43,632 nt of DNA from Rhizobiaceae bacterium (GCA_013214695.1 JABSRX010000004.1:1-43632); one strand, 5' to 3'; shown: positions 16,916-24,243, counted from the stretch's first letter. Notes: a model not told the origin generated them from the sequence alone. Numbers and translations are program-made.

Positions 16916-16930
16916 CTAAGCAATTGTTAA
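16916..16930 (-). promoter_or_regulatory. CtrA-like box upstream of cpaA
   Basis: The minus strand reads TTAACAATTGCTTAG, that is TTAA-N7-TTAG, one base away from the CtrA consensus TTAA-N7-TTAA. It is centred about 60 bases upstream of the chosen cpaA start. The identical TTAA-N7-TTAG form is found before tadE and tadD. Confidence 0.6.
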
Positions 16931-16992
16931 CCGTCATGCTGGTGACGCGGCAGGCAAAGGGAATTTCCAGAACTGCCATCGAAATTTTGGAC

Positions 16993-17025
16993 AAAAAAAA
17001 GGCCGCCCTGCCAAGCAGGACGGCC
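16993..17025 (-). terminator. Strong rho-independent terminator after flp
   Basis: On the minus strand GGCCGTCCTG (17016-17025) pairs with CAGGGCGGCC (17001-17010) over 10 bp with one G-U, a five-base loop, and eight T residues directly after (plus-strand A-run 16993-17000). It starts 22 bases past the flp stop. It should uncouple the pilin transcript from cpaA and allow pilin to be made in excess. Confidence 0.95.
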
Positions 17026-17046
17026 TCGTATGCCTTAGGCGACGAC

Positions 17047-17220
17047 TTATGGAGTAGCGCCGTCCAGAGCGCCTTCAACGCTTGTGAACACGTCGTTCAG
17101 AGCTGTACCAGCATCTGTCATCATTGTCAGAGCAACGATAGAGATCAGAGCGGCAAGCAGACCGTATTCAATAGCGGTGGCGCCAGATTCGTCTTTGAAA
17201 AAACGCTTAATGTTAGACAT
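17047..17220 (-). CDS. flp: Flp/Fap-type major pilin
   Basis: A 57-codon gene encodes a protein that opens MSNIKRFFKDESG and continues ATAIEYGLLAALISIVAL, then a short polar tail ending in GALDGATP. It matches the Flp pilin plan: a short basic leader, cleavage by CpaA after the Gly at residue 13, Glu at mature position 5 with the adjacent Tyr (the EY of the Flp motif), one hydrophobic helix and a short C-terminus. This is the structural subunit of the pilus. An AAGGA lies 8 bases before the ATG. A strong terminator follows and a CtrA-like box lies about 145 bases upstream. The gene is under 60 codons and easily skipped by automatic callers. Confidence 0.95.
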   Translation of the reverse strand: MSNIKRFFKDESGATAIEYGLLAALISIVALTMMTDAGTALNDVFTSVEGALDGATP

Positions 17221-17363
17221 GGATAAATTCCTTACTCCAAGAGTTACAGCTTTCCGTCGGTTTGTTTCTCCGATCGGATGAGCACAATCTACGCAGGGGG
17301 ATTTAGGATTGGGTTATCAAACAGCCTTACCAAATGGTTTCATTCGGCCGACGAAAAGCAGGG

Positions 17364-17378
17364 TGAACGTAGCGTTAA
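17364..17378 (-). promoter_or_regulatory. CtrA-like box upstream of flp
   Basis: The minus strand reads TTAACGCTACGTTCA, TTAA-N7-TTCA, one base off TTAA-N7-TTAA. It is about 145 bases upstream of the flp ATG. In Caulobacter the pilin gene pilA is a direct CtrA target, which fits this position in the locus. Confidence 0.5.
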
Positions 17379-17498
17379 ACCGATCGGTCAATTTGTTTTG
17401 AGATGGCGCATCAGACGGGTCGAATCGCCGTGCAAATTTTGCCTATTATAAAGTGTCCTGGTTTCGGCAGAATTCCGCGCGGTGTTTCGATAAGCCGC

Positions 17499-17513
17499 TT
17501 AAAGCTTCATTCA
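17499..17513 (+). promoter_or_regulatory. CtrA-like box upstream of the orphan secretin-domain gene
   Basis: The plus strand reads TTAAAGCTTCATTCA, TTAA-N7-TTCA, the same one-mismatch form as the flp box. It ends 48 bases before the ATG at 17562. Confidence 0.5.
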
Positions 17514-17561
17514 CCAATTTAGTTGAAACTGAAATCTGGACCTTTTTTTGTGGTGTTGAGT

Positions 17562-18074
17562 ATGAAGTTTCCAGTTTTCGGCTGCATGTGCGGTCAGACC
17601 CTAAAGTCATCCCTGTTGGCACTGCCATTCCTTGTCATCTCCATGTTTGCGGCAACGGCTGCTCATGCAAATGACGGCGACGGCAATGATGCGCTCAAGA
17701 TCATTATTGACCGCGCCAAAGTGGTGCGCATCGCCAAACCAGCCGACACGATCATCGTGGGCAACCCATCGATTGTCGACGCGACAATTCAGGATTCACG
17801 CACAATCGTGCTGACCGGACGCAATTTTGGCGTCACGAATATGATCATTTTGGATTCCGACGGCGACGCCATCGTCGATGAGACCATTGTGGTTCAAGGC
17901 CATGAAACCAATACGGTGCGCATTTACCGCCAGGCAATTCGCGAAACCCTGGCCTGTTCGCCAGTCTGCGAAAACACCCTCACTGTGGGTGACGAGGCCG
18001 CCAAATTTGAGGCCATGGACGAACAGATCAAGGCACGCAACGGCCTTGCCGAGGACGCTGCAGAAAACAAATAG
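17562..18074 (+). CDS. Orphan pilus-assembly N-terminal (secretin N0-like) domain protein
   Basis: The 170-residue exported protein has a signal peptide ending in AHA (hydrophobic core about residues 15-36) and then a single domain with RAKVVRIAKPADTIIVGNP, IVLTGRNFGVTNMIILD and a C-terminal pair of Cys (CSPVCEN, about residue 135). The domain is the same as the N-terminal domain of CpaC (compare ANPTVADAVM and IYLFGKQIGQTNIFIFD there), the Pfam T2SS-T3SS_pil_N type, but no secretin domain follows. Such proteins are found in rhizobial tad loci; by inference it docks on the CpaC ring or another periplasmic pilus part. I use the ATG at 17562; a TTG at 17523 is less likely. A very stable terminator follows. 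Confidence 0.88.
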   Translation: MKFPVFGCMCGQTLKSSLLALPFLVISMFAATAAHANDGDGNDALKIIIDRAKVVRIAKPADTIIVGNPSIVDATIQDSRTIVLTGRNFGVTNMIILDSDGDAIVDETIVVQGHETNTVRIYRQAIRETLACSPVCENTLTVGDEAAKFEAMDEQIKARNGLAEDAAENK

Positions 18075-18114
18075 GGCGCCATTCTGCCCTAACCAAAACG
18101 GCAAAAATGAACCC

Positions 18115-18152
18115 AAAAAGGGATCATGTTCGAGCGAACATGGTCCCTTTTT
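18115..18152. terminator. Very stable bidirectional-type terminator
   Basis: Seventeen consecutive pairs (one G-U) form between 18115-18131 and 18136-18152 around the loop GAGC. The arms begin and end with A5/T5, so it can terminate from either side. It follows the orphan secretin-domain gene by 40 bases. Since tadE lies further on with its own CtrA-like box, the two are separate transcription units. Confidence 0.93.
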
Positions 18153-18175
18153 CGTGCGTGCACTTCCTTCGATGC

Positions 18176-18190
18176 TTAACCAAATCTTAG
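18176..18190 (+). promoter_or_regulatory. CtrA-like box upstream of the tadE pair
   Basis: The plus strand reads TTAACCAAATCTTAG, TTAA-N7-TTAG, one base off consensus. It is followed by TATCTT at 18212-18217, a reasonable -10 at promoter distance, and lies about 95-110 bases upstream of the ATG at 18285. Confidence 0.6.
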
Positions 18191-18284
18191 GTGAAACAAC
18201 AAAATCCCGCCTATCTTAAAACCTCTTTTCAAGACTTCGGCCCTATTTTTTCTCGCAGACACTAATGTACACGCGAGAGCGATC

Positions 18285-18902
18285 ATGAAATTGGGCAATA
18301 CACCGATTGATCATCGTCAGGGAGCCGACCAACCGGCAGACGGCCGCCAGAAGCGACGTGCTTTTCGGCGTCGCTGGCTCAGCTTCCGAAAATCGCAGGA
18401 CGGCACGGCTGCCGTTGAATTTGCTCTGGTCAGCATTCCATTTTTCCTGATCCTGTTTTCCATCCTGGAACAGGGCTTTTATTTTTTGGGCAACCGGCTG
18501 ATCGACGCTGGCGTCAATCAGATCTCGCGTGAAATCAAAACCCGCCAGATCACGGCCGACAACACCAGCGAAGCAGATTTCAAAAATGCCCTGTGCGCCA
18601 AGACCCTGATGGCGATCTTCGATTGTGCCAAATTGTCGGTCGATGTGCGCGTCATTGCCAGCTTTGCGGCACCAGCCGCGCCGCCGGTTAATCCCGATGG
18701 CTCTTTGGACACTTCCGGCTTTGGATTTGCACCAGGTGGTCGCTCAACGATCAACGTCGTACGCGCCTACTACGATTGGCCGACAGTTCTCGACTGGGGC
18801 AACATTGCTCGCGCCGGCTGGGGCGGGATCACCGGCGAAGGCATGGGCACCAACGGCTATCGCCGTATTGTTGGCTCCGCTGCATTCCTCAACGAGCCAT
18901 AG
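18285..18902 (+). CDS. tadE: TadE-like minor pilin (pseudopilin)
   Basis: The 205-residue protein has a long basic leader (about 40 residues, rich in Arg) and then DGTAAVEFALVSIPFFLILFSILE: a prepilin-peptidase site after Gly with Glu at +5, followed by the membrane helix. The C-terminal periplasmic part has two Cys (NALCAKTL and IFDCAKL) likely to pair. This is the TadE pattern; in Aggregatibacter TadE and TadF are pseudopilins processed by TadV. It is followed 83 bases later by a second TadE-like gene and probably shares its transcript. Confidence 0.9.
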   Translation: MKLGNTPIDHRQGADQPADGRQKRRAFRRRWLSFRKSQDGTAAVEFALVSIPFFLILFSILEQGFYFLGNRLIDAGVNQISREIKTRQITADNTSEADFKNALCAKTLMAIFDCAKLSVDVRVIASFAAPAAPPVNPDGSLDTSGFGFAPGGRSTINVVRAYYDWPTVLDWGNIARAGWGGITGEGMGTNGYRRIVGSAAFLNEP

Positions 18903-18985
18903 GACGCTCGATGCGTGAAAGCGCGTCTTTCCTCTCCGCAAGTCAAATCGAACCAGACACCAACCTGATACACCCGAGACCTCAA

Positions 18986-19615
18986 ATGACCAGATCATTT
19001 CTCAGCAACACCATTCGCCTATTCATCCGCAATGAAAAAGGCACCAGCGCCATTGAGTTTGCCATCACGGCACCATTCATGCTGGCCATGCTGTTGTTTG
19101 CCATTGCGGCCAACGATTCGGTCAATGCATCGACGGAAATCGGTAAGGTATCCGTGGCCGTGGCCGACATTATCTCGCAGTCACCGGCGGTGACGCGGGA
19201 AGTGATCGACGGCACGTTCAATGCGGCTGACGTGATGGTCAACGCAACACGTCGCGCCAACCTGGAACTGTTCGTTGTCGGTGTTGAGGTCTTTGCTGAT
19301 GGCTCAACAGAAGTTTTGTGGTCACGCGACAACGGAAATCTGTCGACGATCACCAAACCCCTGCCAGGCGACGATTACGATCTGCCACCAGAAATTTTGG
19401 TCCGTGCTGGTTTTATTGTTTCAGCTCGCGCACGTCTGACCCATACCAATGTCGTCACAACAAGCGGCATCAAGGCAGGTCAGCAGGACAAGATTGGCCA
19501 TGTCACAACCATTGGTGCAATTCTGCCAAGCCTCGGCCCATCTACATATGATTATCAGAGCAACTTCGTGCCGCGGACCAGCATCCGCACCACCTGCGAC
19601 AACTGCACAAACTAA
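18986..19615 (+). CDS. Second TadE/TadF-like minor pilin
   Basis: The 209-residue protein starts MTRSFLSNTIRLFIRNEKG and continues TSAIEFAITAPFMLAMLLFA, again a prepilin cleavage site with Glu at +5 and one helix. The C-terminus carries CDNC four residues from the end, a likely disulphide or metal pair. It is probably the TadF/TadG-position partner of the upstream tadE. A von Willebrand A domain, as in full-length TadG, is absent. An in-frame ATG at 18911 would add 25 residues before the leader; the start at 18986 gives the shorter leader usual for these proteins. Confidence 0.88.
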   Translation: MTRSFLSNTIRLFIRNEKGTSAIEFAITAPFMLAMLLFAIAANDSVNASTEIGKVSVAVADIISQSPAVTREVIDGTFNAADVMVNATRRANLELFVVGVEVFADGSTEVLWSRDNGNLSTITKPLPGDDYDLPPEILVRAGFIVSARARLTHTNVVTTSGIKAGQQDKIGHVTTIGAILPSLGPSTYDYQSNFVPRTSIRTTCDNCTN

Positions 19616-19641
19616 CCTGCCGCTCTAAAGCATCGAAAAGA

Positions 19642-19662
19642 CGCGCGGATCCTGTCCGCGCG
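19642..19662. terminator. Hairpin between the convergent tadE-like gene and tadD
   Basis: CGCGCGGA and TCCGCGCG form 8 perfect pairs around a five-base loop. On the minus strand it is followed by TCTTTTC, so it fits best as the terminator of tadD. On the plus strand TTTT comes only about 10 bases later. Confidence 0.7.
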
Positions 19663-19673
19663 ATCGACCTGTT

Positions 19674-20459
19674 TTAGGATTGCTCTTTCAGCTCTTTCCA
19701 GGAATTCTGCTCAGCCAGCATCTGGCGCAGGAACTTCACATTTTCCTGGGCTTCCTGCGGAGGCAGCTCACCTGCAGCAACGGTTTCAGCTTCCTTGAAG
19801 CGTCCCTGCAGCCCGATCACCAGCGCTAGGTTCTGACGGACCCGGCTGTCAGCTCCAGGTCGGTTGATCGCCTGACGCAGATAGGTTTCAGACGACTTCA
19901 GATCTCCGGTCAGCAAATAGGACATGCCGAGATTCGACAGCACCGAAGGCTCACCCGGTTTCAGGTCCAGCGCTTCACGGTATTTAGCACGGGCGGCTTT
20001 TGGCTCACCCACTTGATCGTAAATGGCACCTTCCGCCGAGATCAGTTTCCAATCAGGATTGTCCGGTGTCTGAGCCCGCTGAATGGTCTGCAGTGCCTTT
20101 TTCAGATCGCCCGCTCCTGCCAGCGCCTTGCCATAGGCACCCAAGACCTGCCGGTCGGTTGGATGATGGATCGCCACCTGCTGCATCACGGCCAGGGCCT
20201 GCTTGTTGCGTCCTGTCATCCGCAAGGCCGTGGCAAACTGGAGCCCAACCACCTTGTCTTTGGGCCGGCGTGTATATTGCTTTTGCCAATAGTCGGTGGC
20301 CTGGCGCAGCTCGTTCTGATTCATTTCAGCGACGGGCTTGCGCAAATTTGGTGGGATGGAACCGGTCGTTGTACGCTTTGCACAACCTGCAAGCGCAATC
20401 ACCAAGCCAAGACTTGCACAGATAGTCAATTTCCTGATTTGCTCTGATCTGCTCATCAT
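19674..20459 (-). CDS. tadD: Pilus assembly TPR lipoprotein TadD
   Basis: The 261-residue product begins with a lipoprotein signal peptide ending LAGC (about residues 23-26). It then carries tetratricopeptide repeats from about residue 60 on, with typical spacing at ALRMTGRNKQALAVMQQVA, AKYREALDLKPGEPSVLSNLG and SYLLTGDLKSSETYLRQA. TadD is the periplasmic or outer-membrane scaffold of the Tad apparatus and acts like a pilotin for the secretin. A GGGAAAGAGAA stretch precedes the ATG-ATG pair at 20459/20456. It faces the tadE pair and is divergent from the M17 peptidase gene. Confidence 0.92.
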   Translation of the reverse strand: MMSRSEQIRKLTICASLGLVIALAGCAKRTTTGSIPPNLRKPVAEMNQNELRQATDYWQKQYTRRPKDKVVGLQFATALRMTGRNKQALAVMQQVAIHHPTDRQVLGAYGKALAGAGDLKKALQTIQRAQTPDNPDWKLISAEGAIYDQVGEPKAARAKYREALDLKPGEPSVLSNLGMSYLLTGDLKSSETYLRQAINRPGADSRVRQNLALVIGLQGRFKEAETVAAGELPPQEAQENVKFLRQMLAEQNSWKELKEQS

Positions 20460-20516
20460 GGTTCTCTTTCCCAACCTTGTGATCCGCATATGGCCAAAAG
20501 AAATATTCTGTTAACC

Positions 20517-20531
20517 CTAATGGATGGTTAA
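20517..20531 (-). promoter_or_regulatory. CtrA-like box upstream of tadD
   Basis: The minus strand reads TTAACCATCCATTAG: TTAA-N7-TTAG and also the half-site 8-mer TTAACCAT. A second TTAACC on the plus strand at 20511-20516 makes a 6-base inverted repeat with GGTTAA at 20526-20531. It lies about 60-70 bases upstream of tadD and also 37 bases before the divergent M17 gene. Confidence 0.6.
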
Positions 20532-20567
20532 TAAGCCCAGCCGCCCACCCCTTTTCGCGAGACCTTC

Positions 20568-21965
20568 ATGCACTTGAATACCGACCCAATGCGCCACTTC
20601 GGCCGCACCTCTTCTTCAGCAACTGCTGTACACTTGCTGACCAAATCTCAGTTTTCGAAAAACGCACCAGACCTCAGCAAAGCCGATCTGGCTTGGGCAA
20701 AGTCCACGGGCTTCTCGGGAAGCAAAGGTCAGACCTGCCTGGTGCCTGGAGATAATGGCAAGCTGGCCAAGGTTCTGTTTGGCATTGGGAGCGGAAACGA
20801 CTTCGGCGATCCGATGCTGCACGCCAAACTCGCCCGCACTCTACCAGCTGGCAAATATCGCCTGGCAGAAGGTGACCATCGGGAGGCCAATCCGTTGATC
20901 GACCAGTTGGCCTGGGCCATGGGAGGGTATTCTTTCGACAGATACCGTGACCGCAAACACAAGACCCCTGCCCTTTGCGGCAAAACAAACGCGGACGCCA
21001 GGCGCATGGCCGAAGGCGTGTTTTTTACCCGCGACCTGATCAACACCCCGGCAAGCGACATGGGTCCCGAGGCACTTGAAGCGGCGTTCCGCCAGCTTGC
21101 CAAAAGCCATGCCGCCCGAGTGCGTGTCATCAAAGGCGACAATCTTCTGAAACAGAACTTTCCGATGGTCCATGCGGTTGGCCGGGCGAGCAGCCAGGCA
21201 CCGCGCGTGCTCGATATGAGTTGGGGCAAACCCAGTCACCCAAAAATAACTCTTGTCGGAAAAGGCGTCACTTTCGATACGGGTGGGCTGAACATCAAGC
21301 CGGGCTCATCGATGGCATTGATGAAAAAAGATATGGGCGGCGCCGCGAATGTCATGGGGCTGGCTCATATGATCATGGACGCCAAGCTGCCGGTTCGGTT
21401 GCGGGTCATCGTCGGCGCCGTCGAAAACGCCATTTCGGGTAACGCTTTTCGACCGGGTGATATCCTGCAAACCCGGAAGGGCATGACTGTGGAAATCGGC
21501 AATACCGATGCGGAAGGACGGCTGGTTCTCGGCGATTGTCTTGCGCTTGGCGATGAGCAAAAGCCTGACTTGATGATTGACATGGCCACACTTACGGGCG
21601 CCGCCCGGGTGGCTATGGGGCCGGAAGTCTCGCCCTTCTACACCCATGACGACGATTTCGCGCACGCCCTGGACGCCGCATCAAATGAGATCCACGACCC
21701 CGTCTGGCGCCTGCCGCTTTGGCAACCCTACCAGTCCATGCTCGGTTCCAAAGTGGCCGATGTGAACCACATATCAATAGGCGGATTTGGTGGCTCAATC
21801 ACCGCTGCCTTGTTTCTTTCCCGGTTCGTGGAACATGCTAAATCCTGGGCTCATTTTGACATTTATGGCTGGGTGCCAAGCGAAAAACTATGGGCGCCGG
21901 TCGGTGGCGAAGCACAGGCCATCCGGGCGTTATACACGATGCTCAAGGCCCGAACTTCACGTTAA
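20568..21965 (+). CDS. M17-family leucyl aminopeptidase
   Basis: The 465-residue cytosolic zinc or manganese peptidase removes N-terminal residues from peptides. The two-metal site is clear: VGKGVTFDTGGLNIKPG with the metal-binding Lys and Asp, KKDMGGAANVMG, and NTDAEGRLVLGD with the Asp/Glu pair and catalytic Arg. It is shorter at the N-terminus than PepA (about 500) and resembles the alphaproteobacterial PepB-like subgroup. It shares the direction of the downstream MarR-like and NlpC/P60 genes; in related genomes aminopeptidase and NlpC/P60 genes are often adjacent, which suggests murein or small-peptide turnover. The role is inferred. Confidence 0.94.
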   Translation: MHLNTDPMRHFGRTSSSATAVHLLTKSQFSKNAPDLSKADLAWAKSTGFSGSKGQTCLVPGDNGKLAKVLFGIGSGNDFGDPMLHAKLARTLPAGKYRLAEGDHREANPLIDQLAWAMGGYSFDRYRDRKHKTPALCGKTNADARRMAEGVFFTRDLINTPASDMGPEALEAAFRQLAKSHAARVRVIKGDNLLKQNFPMVHAVGRASSQAPRVLDMSWGKPSHPKITLVGKGVTFDTGGLNIKPGSSMALMKKDMGGAANVMGLAHMIMDAKLPVRLRVIVGAVENAISGNAFRPGDILQTRKGMTVEIGNTDAEGRLVLGDCLALGDEQKPDLMIDMATLTGAARVAMGPEVSPFYTHDDDFAHALDAASNEIHDPVWRLPLWQPYQSMLGSKVADVNHISIGGFGGSITAALFLSRFVEHAKSWAHFDIYGWVPSEKLWAPVGGEAQAIRALYTMLKARTSR

Positions 21966-22013
21966 GTCCAAACTGGTCTATGCTGTTACTGAACCGTAAC
22001 GAATTGGGCCGCA

Positions 22014-22358
22014 ATGCTGACTCTCAAATCTGGCCAGTGTCTTACTCTTTGGCACAATGCGATGCTGGCACAGGTGCGCGACGATGACCCGGATTTGACC
22101 ACCCGGCAGATGGCGATTTTGTTGACCATCTATCTCGATCCTCCACCCCATACGGTGCGTGGATTGGCGGCGCATTTGGATGTCACCAAACCGGTCATCA
22201 CCCGAGCCCTGGACACAATGGGCACCATGGGATTGGTGGCGCGCAGGCGGGATGAACGAGATCGCCGCAACGTGCTGGTCCAGCGCACCGTGGCGGGGGC
22301 AGAATATCTGCAACGACTTGGAGATTTGATCGCCGAACAGGCCGGCAATGTGAATTGA
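22014..22358 (+). CDS. Short MarR-family transcriptional regulator
   Basis: The 114-residue protein is a compact winged helix-turn-helix: LTTRQMAILLTIYLDPPP opens the DNA-binding domain, GLAAHLDVTKPVITRALDTMGTMGLV is helix-turn-helix with recognition helix, and RRRDERDRRNVLV is the wing with the conserved Asp-x-Arg-Asp-x-Arg pattern. The N-terminal and C-terminal dimer helices are short compared with normal MarR proteins (140-160). It sits in the 420-base space between the aminopeptidase and NlpC/P60 genes, on the same strand, and may control them. The ligand is unknown. Confidence 0.86.
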   Translation: MLTLKSGQCLTLWHNAMLAQVRDDDPDLTTRQMAILLTIYLDPPPHTVRGLAAHLDVTKPVITRALDTMGTMGLVARRRDERDRRNVLVQRTVAGAEYLQRLGDLIAEQAGNVN

Positions 22359-22389
22359 GCGGTAAGAAGATACAAACAATCGATTGCAG

Positions 22390-23265
22390 ATGAACCAACA
22401 AGCTTTGCCGGACAAACGCCTGAATGCCTATCGCGATGATCTTGCCGACAATTCGCTGCAAAATACTGTGGTTGCGCAGCAATATGTAGAAGGCAGTCCC
22501 GCATTAATAGCTACGCACTTCGCAGATATTTACGACAATCCGGCTGATGGTGCCGGCTTGCAAACACAGTTCTTGTACGGGCACCAAGTCACTGTTTTTG
22601 AGCGCAAAGATGGTTGGGCTTGGGTTCAGAGCCAAACTGACGGATATGTTGGCTATCTGCGTTTGGAAACGATTGCGGACATTGATGCATCTATGCCAAC
22701 GACCTCAACCCATATGGTCAAAGCCCCGCGTACATTTCTGTACAGCGACACAGATTTGAAGTCGCCGCGCTGCGGTTATCGCTCTATCGGTTCCAAGGTC
22801 ACCGTGGTTGATCGGGCCACGACGCGTGGAACCGACTACGCCGTTCTGGATAATGGTGAGTCTGTTATCGAAAAACACCTGATCGACATCGGAGACTGGT
22901 GTTCCGACCCGGTCAGCGTTGCCGAAACCTTATTGCACACGCCCTATCTGTGGGGAGGCAATACTGGCTTTGGCATTGACTGCTCCGGCCTGGTCTCTCT
23001 GGCCAGCTTGCTGTGTGGCAAGACCGTCCTGCGCGATTCAGACATGCAAGCGGCGAGCATCGGCGAGGTGATTCCACTGGATGTGGACCAGCTGCGCCGA
23101 GGCGACCTGATCTTCTGGAAGGGTCATGTTGGTATGATGGCCGATGCCAAAACCCTGCTGCATGCCAACGGCAACACGATGAACGTGGCTCTGGAACCGC
23201 TGAGCGAGGCCATTGAGCGGATCGGTTATCTTTACGACGCGCCGACACTGGCCCGTCGTCCTTAG
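22390..23265 (+). CDS. NlpC/P60 family cysteine endopeptidase with SH3-like domains
   Basis: The 291-residue protein has two bacterial SH3-like segments (about residues 35-95 and 105-155: FLYGHQVTVFERKDGWAWVQ, YGYRSIGSKV-type strands) and a C-terminal NlpC/P60 domain. Its catalytic Cys is in FGIDCSGLVSLA, the His in KGHVGMM and the third polar residue in LLHANG. Family members cut the D-Glu-DAP (or D-Glu-Lys) bond of murein peptides. No signal peptide is visible, so it probably acts in the cytoplasm on recycled murein peptides or leaves by an unknown path. The ATG at 22390 is preferred over a TTG two codons earlier. Confidence 0.9.
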   Translation: MNQQALPDKRLNAYRDDLADNSLQNTVVAQQYVEGSPALIATHFADIYDNPADGAGLQTQFLYGHQVTVFERKDGWAWVQSQTDGYVGYLRLETIADIDASMPTTSTHMVKAPRTFLYSDTDLKSPRCGYRSIGSKVTVVDRATTRGTDYAVLDNGESVIEKHLIDIGDWCSDPVSVAETLLHTPYLWGGNTGFGIDCSGLVSLASLLCGKTVLRDSDMQAASIGEVIPLDVDQLRRGDLIFWKGHVGMMADAKTLLHANGNTMNVALEPLSEAIERIGYLYDAPTLARRP

Positions 23266-23286
23266 CTCTCAATAGATAGAGTCGGT

Positions 23287-24243
23287 CTAGTAACCCAGCG
23301 AGCGATCCACCAGGTTTTCCAATCCACGCCCATCCTCATGGCGCGCGATTTGATTGGCGACATGGGCAGCCAGTGCATCCGGATCGCTCATGGCGGCGGC
23401 ATGCGGGGTGATGATCAGATTGGGTTGATCCCAAAGCGGGCTGTTTGCCGGCAGAGGCTCTGTTTCAAACACATCCAAAGACGCACCGTGCAGACGACCG
23501 TCCTGAAGCGCACTGAGAATGTCACTTTCAACCTGTGAGCCGCCGCGGCCTGCATTGATGACAATAGGCGCGCCGAACGGGCCGTCCTTGGCCAGCCCGT
23601 CGATCAGCTGTTGGTTGATGATACCGGTCGTGGCTTGTGTCAAAGGCAGCAAGCTAACCAAAATATCAGTGTTGGCCAGAAACTCGGATAGTTGATCATT
23701 GCCGAAATAGCTGGTGACGCCCTCGACATCTTTAGGTGAATTGGACCAGGCGTTCATCGCAAAACCAAAACCCAGCAATTGCTGAGCACAGGCCTGACCC
23801 AATTCACCGAAACCCATGATTCCAATCCGAAACTTCGGAGCGCTGGGCTGGGGCAACTCACCCCACTGGTGATCGCGCTGTTGCTGGTCGTAGCGGCGCT
23901 GTTGGCGCACTTGCATCAGCACCTGCAATACCACCCACTCAACCATCGGACCGGTCAGCATCGGGTCGACGAAACGGACGATGGGAAGGTTTGGCAGATC
24001 TGGATCACTGAAAATATGATCAACACCCGCGCCGACGGAAAAGATGGCTTCCAGGTTGGAACAGCGCCCCAACAGGCCCGGTTCCGGCCCCCACACCACG
24101 GCGTATTTGACCTGCGATAGATCGGCCTTTTTGGACTCCGCATCAGCCCAGTTGATGAACTGACATTCCGGCATGGCCTGTCGGAAGGTCCGGTCTGACT
24201 TGAGATTTTCCCACTTCAGATCCAGCAAGATTGTGGTGGTCAT
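23287..24243 (-). CDS. D-2-hydroxyacid dehydrogenase, glyoxylate/hydroxypyruvate reductase A-like
   Basis: The 318-residue enzyme has the NAD(P)-binding motif GIMGFGELGQACAQ in the middle and the catalytic Arg in NAGRGGSQVE, the Glu in FETEPLP and the His in ITPHAAAMS. The W-rich segment with VEWVVLQVLM before the Rossmann domain resembles GhrA, which reduces glyoxylate and hydroxypyruvate with NADPH. Its ATG overlaps the stop of the upstream Nudix gene by four bases (ATGA), so the two are coupled. Substrate choice cannot be read from sequence. Confidence 0.9.
   Translation of the reverse strand: MTTTILLDLKWENLKSDRTFRQAMPECQFINWADAESKKADLSQVKYAVVWGPEPGLLGRCSNLEAIFSVGAGVDHIFSDPDLPNLPIVRFVDPMLTGPMVEWVVLQVLMQVRQQRRYDQQQRDHQWGELPQPSAPKFRIGIMGFGELGQACAQQLLGFGFAMNAWSNSPKDVEGVTSYFGNDQLSEFLANTDILVSLLPLTQATTGIINQQLIDGLAKDGPFGAPIVINAGRGGSQVESDILSALQDGRLHGASLDVFETEPLPANSPLWDQPNLIITPHAAAMSDPDALAAHVANQIARHEDGRGLENLVDRSLGY

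Larger units (their letters stand above)
17221..17561. promoter_or_regulatory. Divergent promoter region between flp and the orphan secretin-domain gene
   Basis: This 341-base gap holds no gene that I can support. It contains the flp ribosome site (AAGGA just upstream of 17220), a CtrA-like box for each direction (17364-17378 and 17499-17513) and the A/T-rich stretch TATTATAAAG near 17444-17455. The unusually long leader of flp may carry further regulation, but I see no clear hairpin in it. Confidence 0.6.

Noticed and set aside
16115-17046. Search for tRNA or small RNA genes in the pilus intergenic gaps
   Set aside because: No cloverleaf or CCA-type pattern; the hairpins present are terminators for cpaA and flp.
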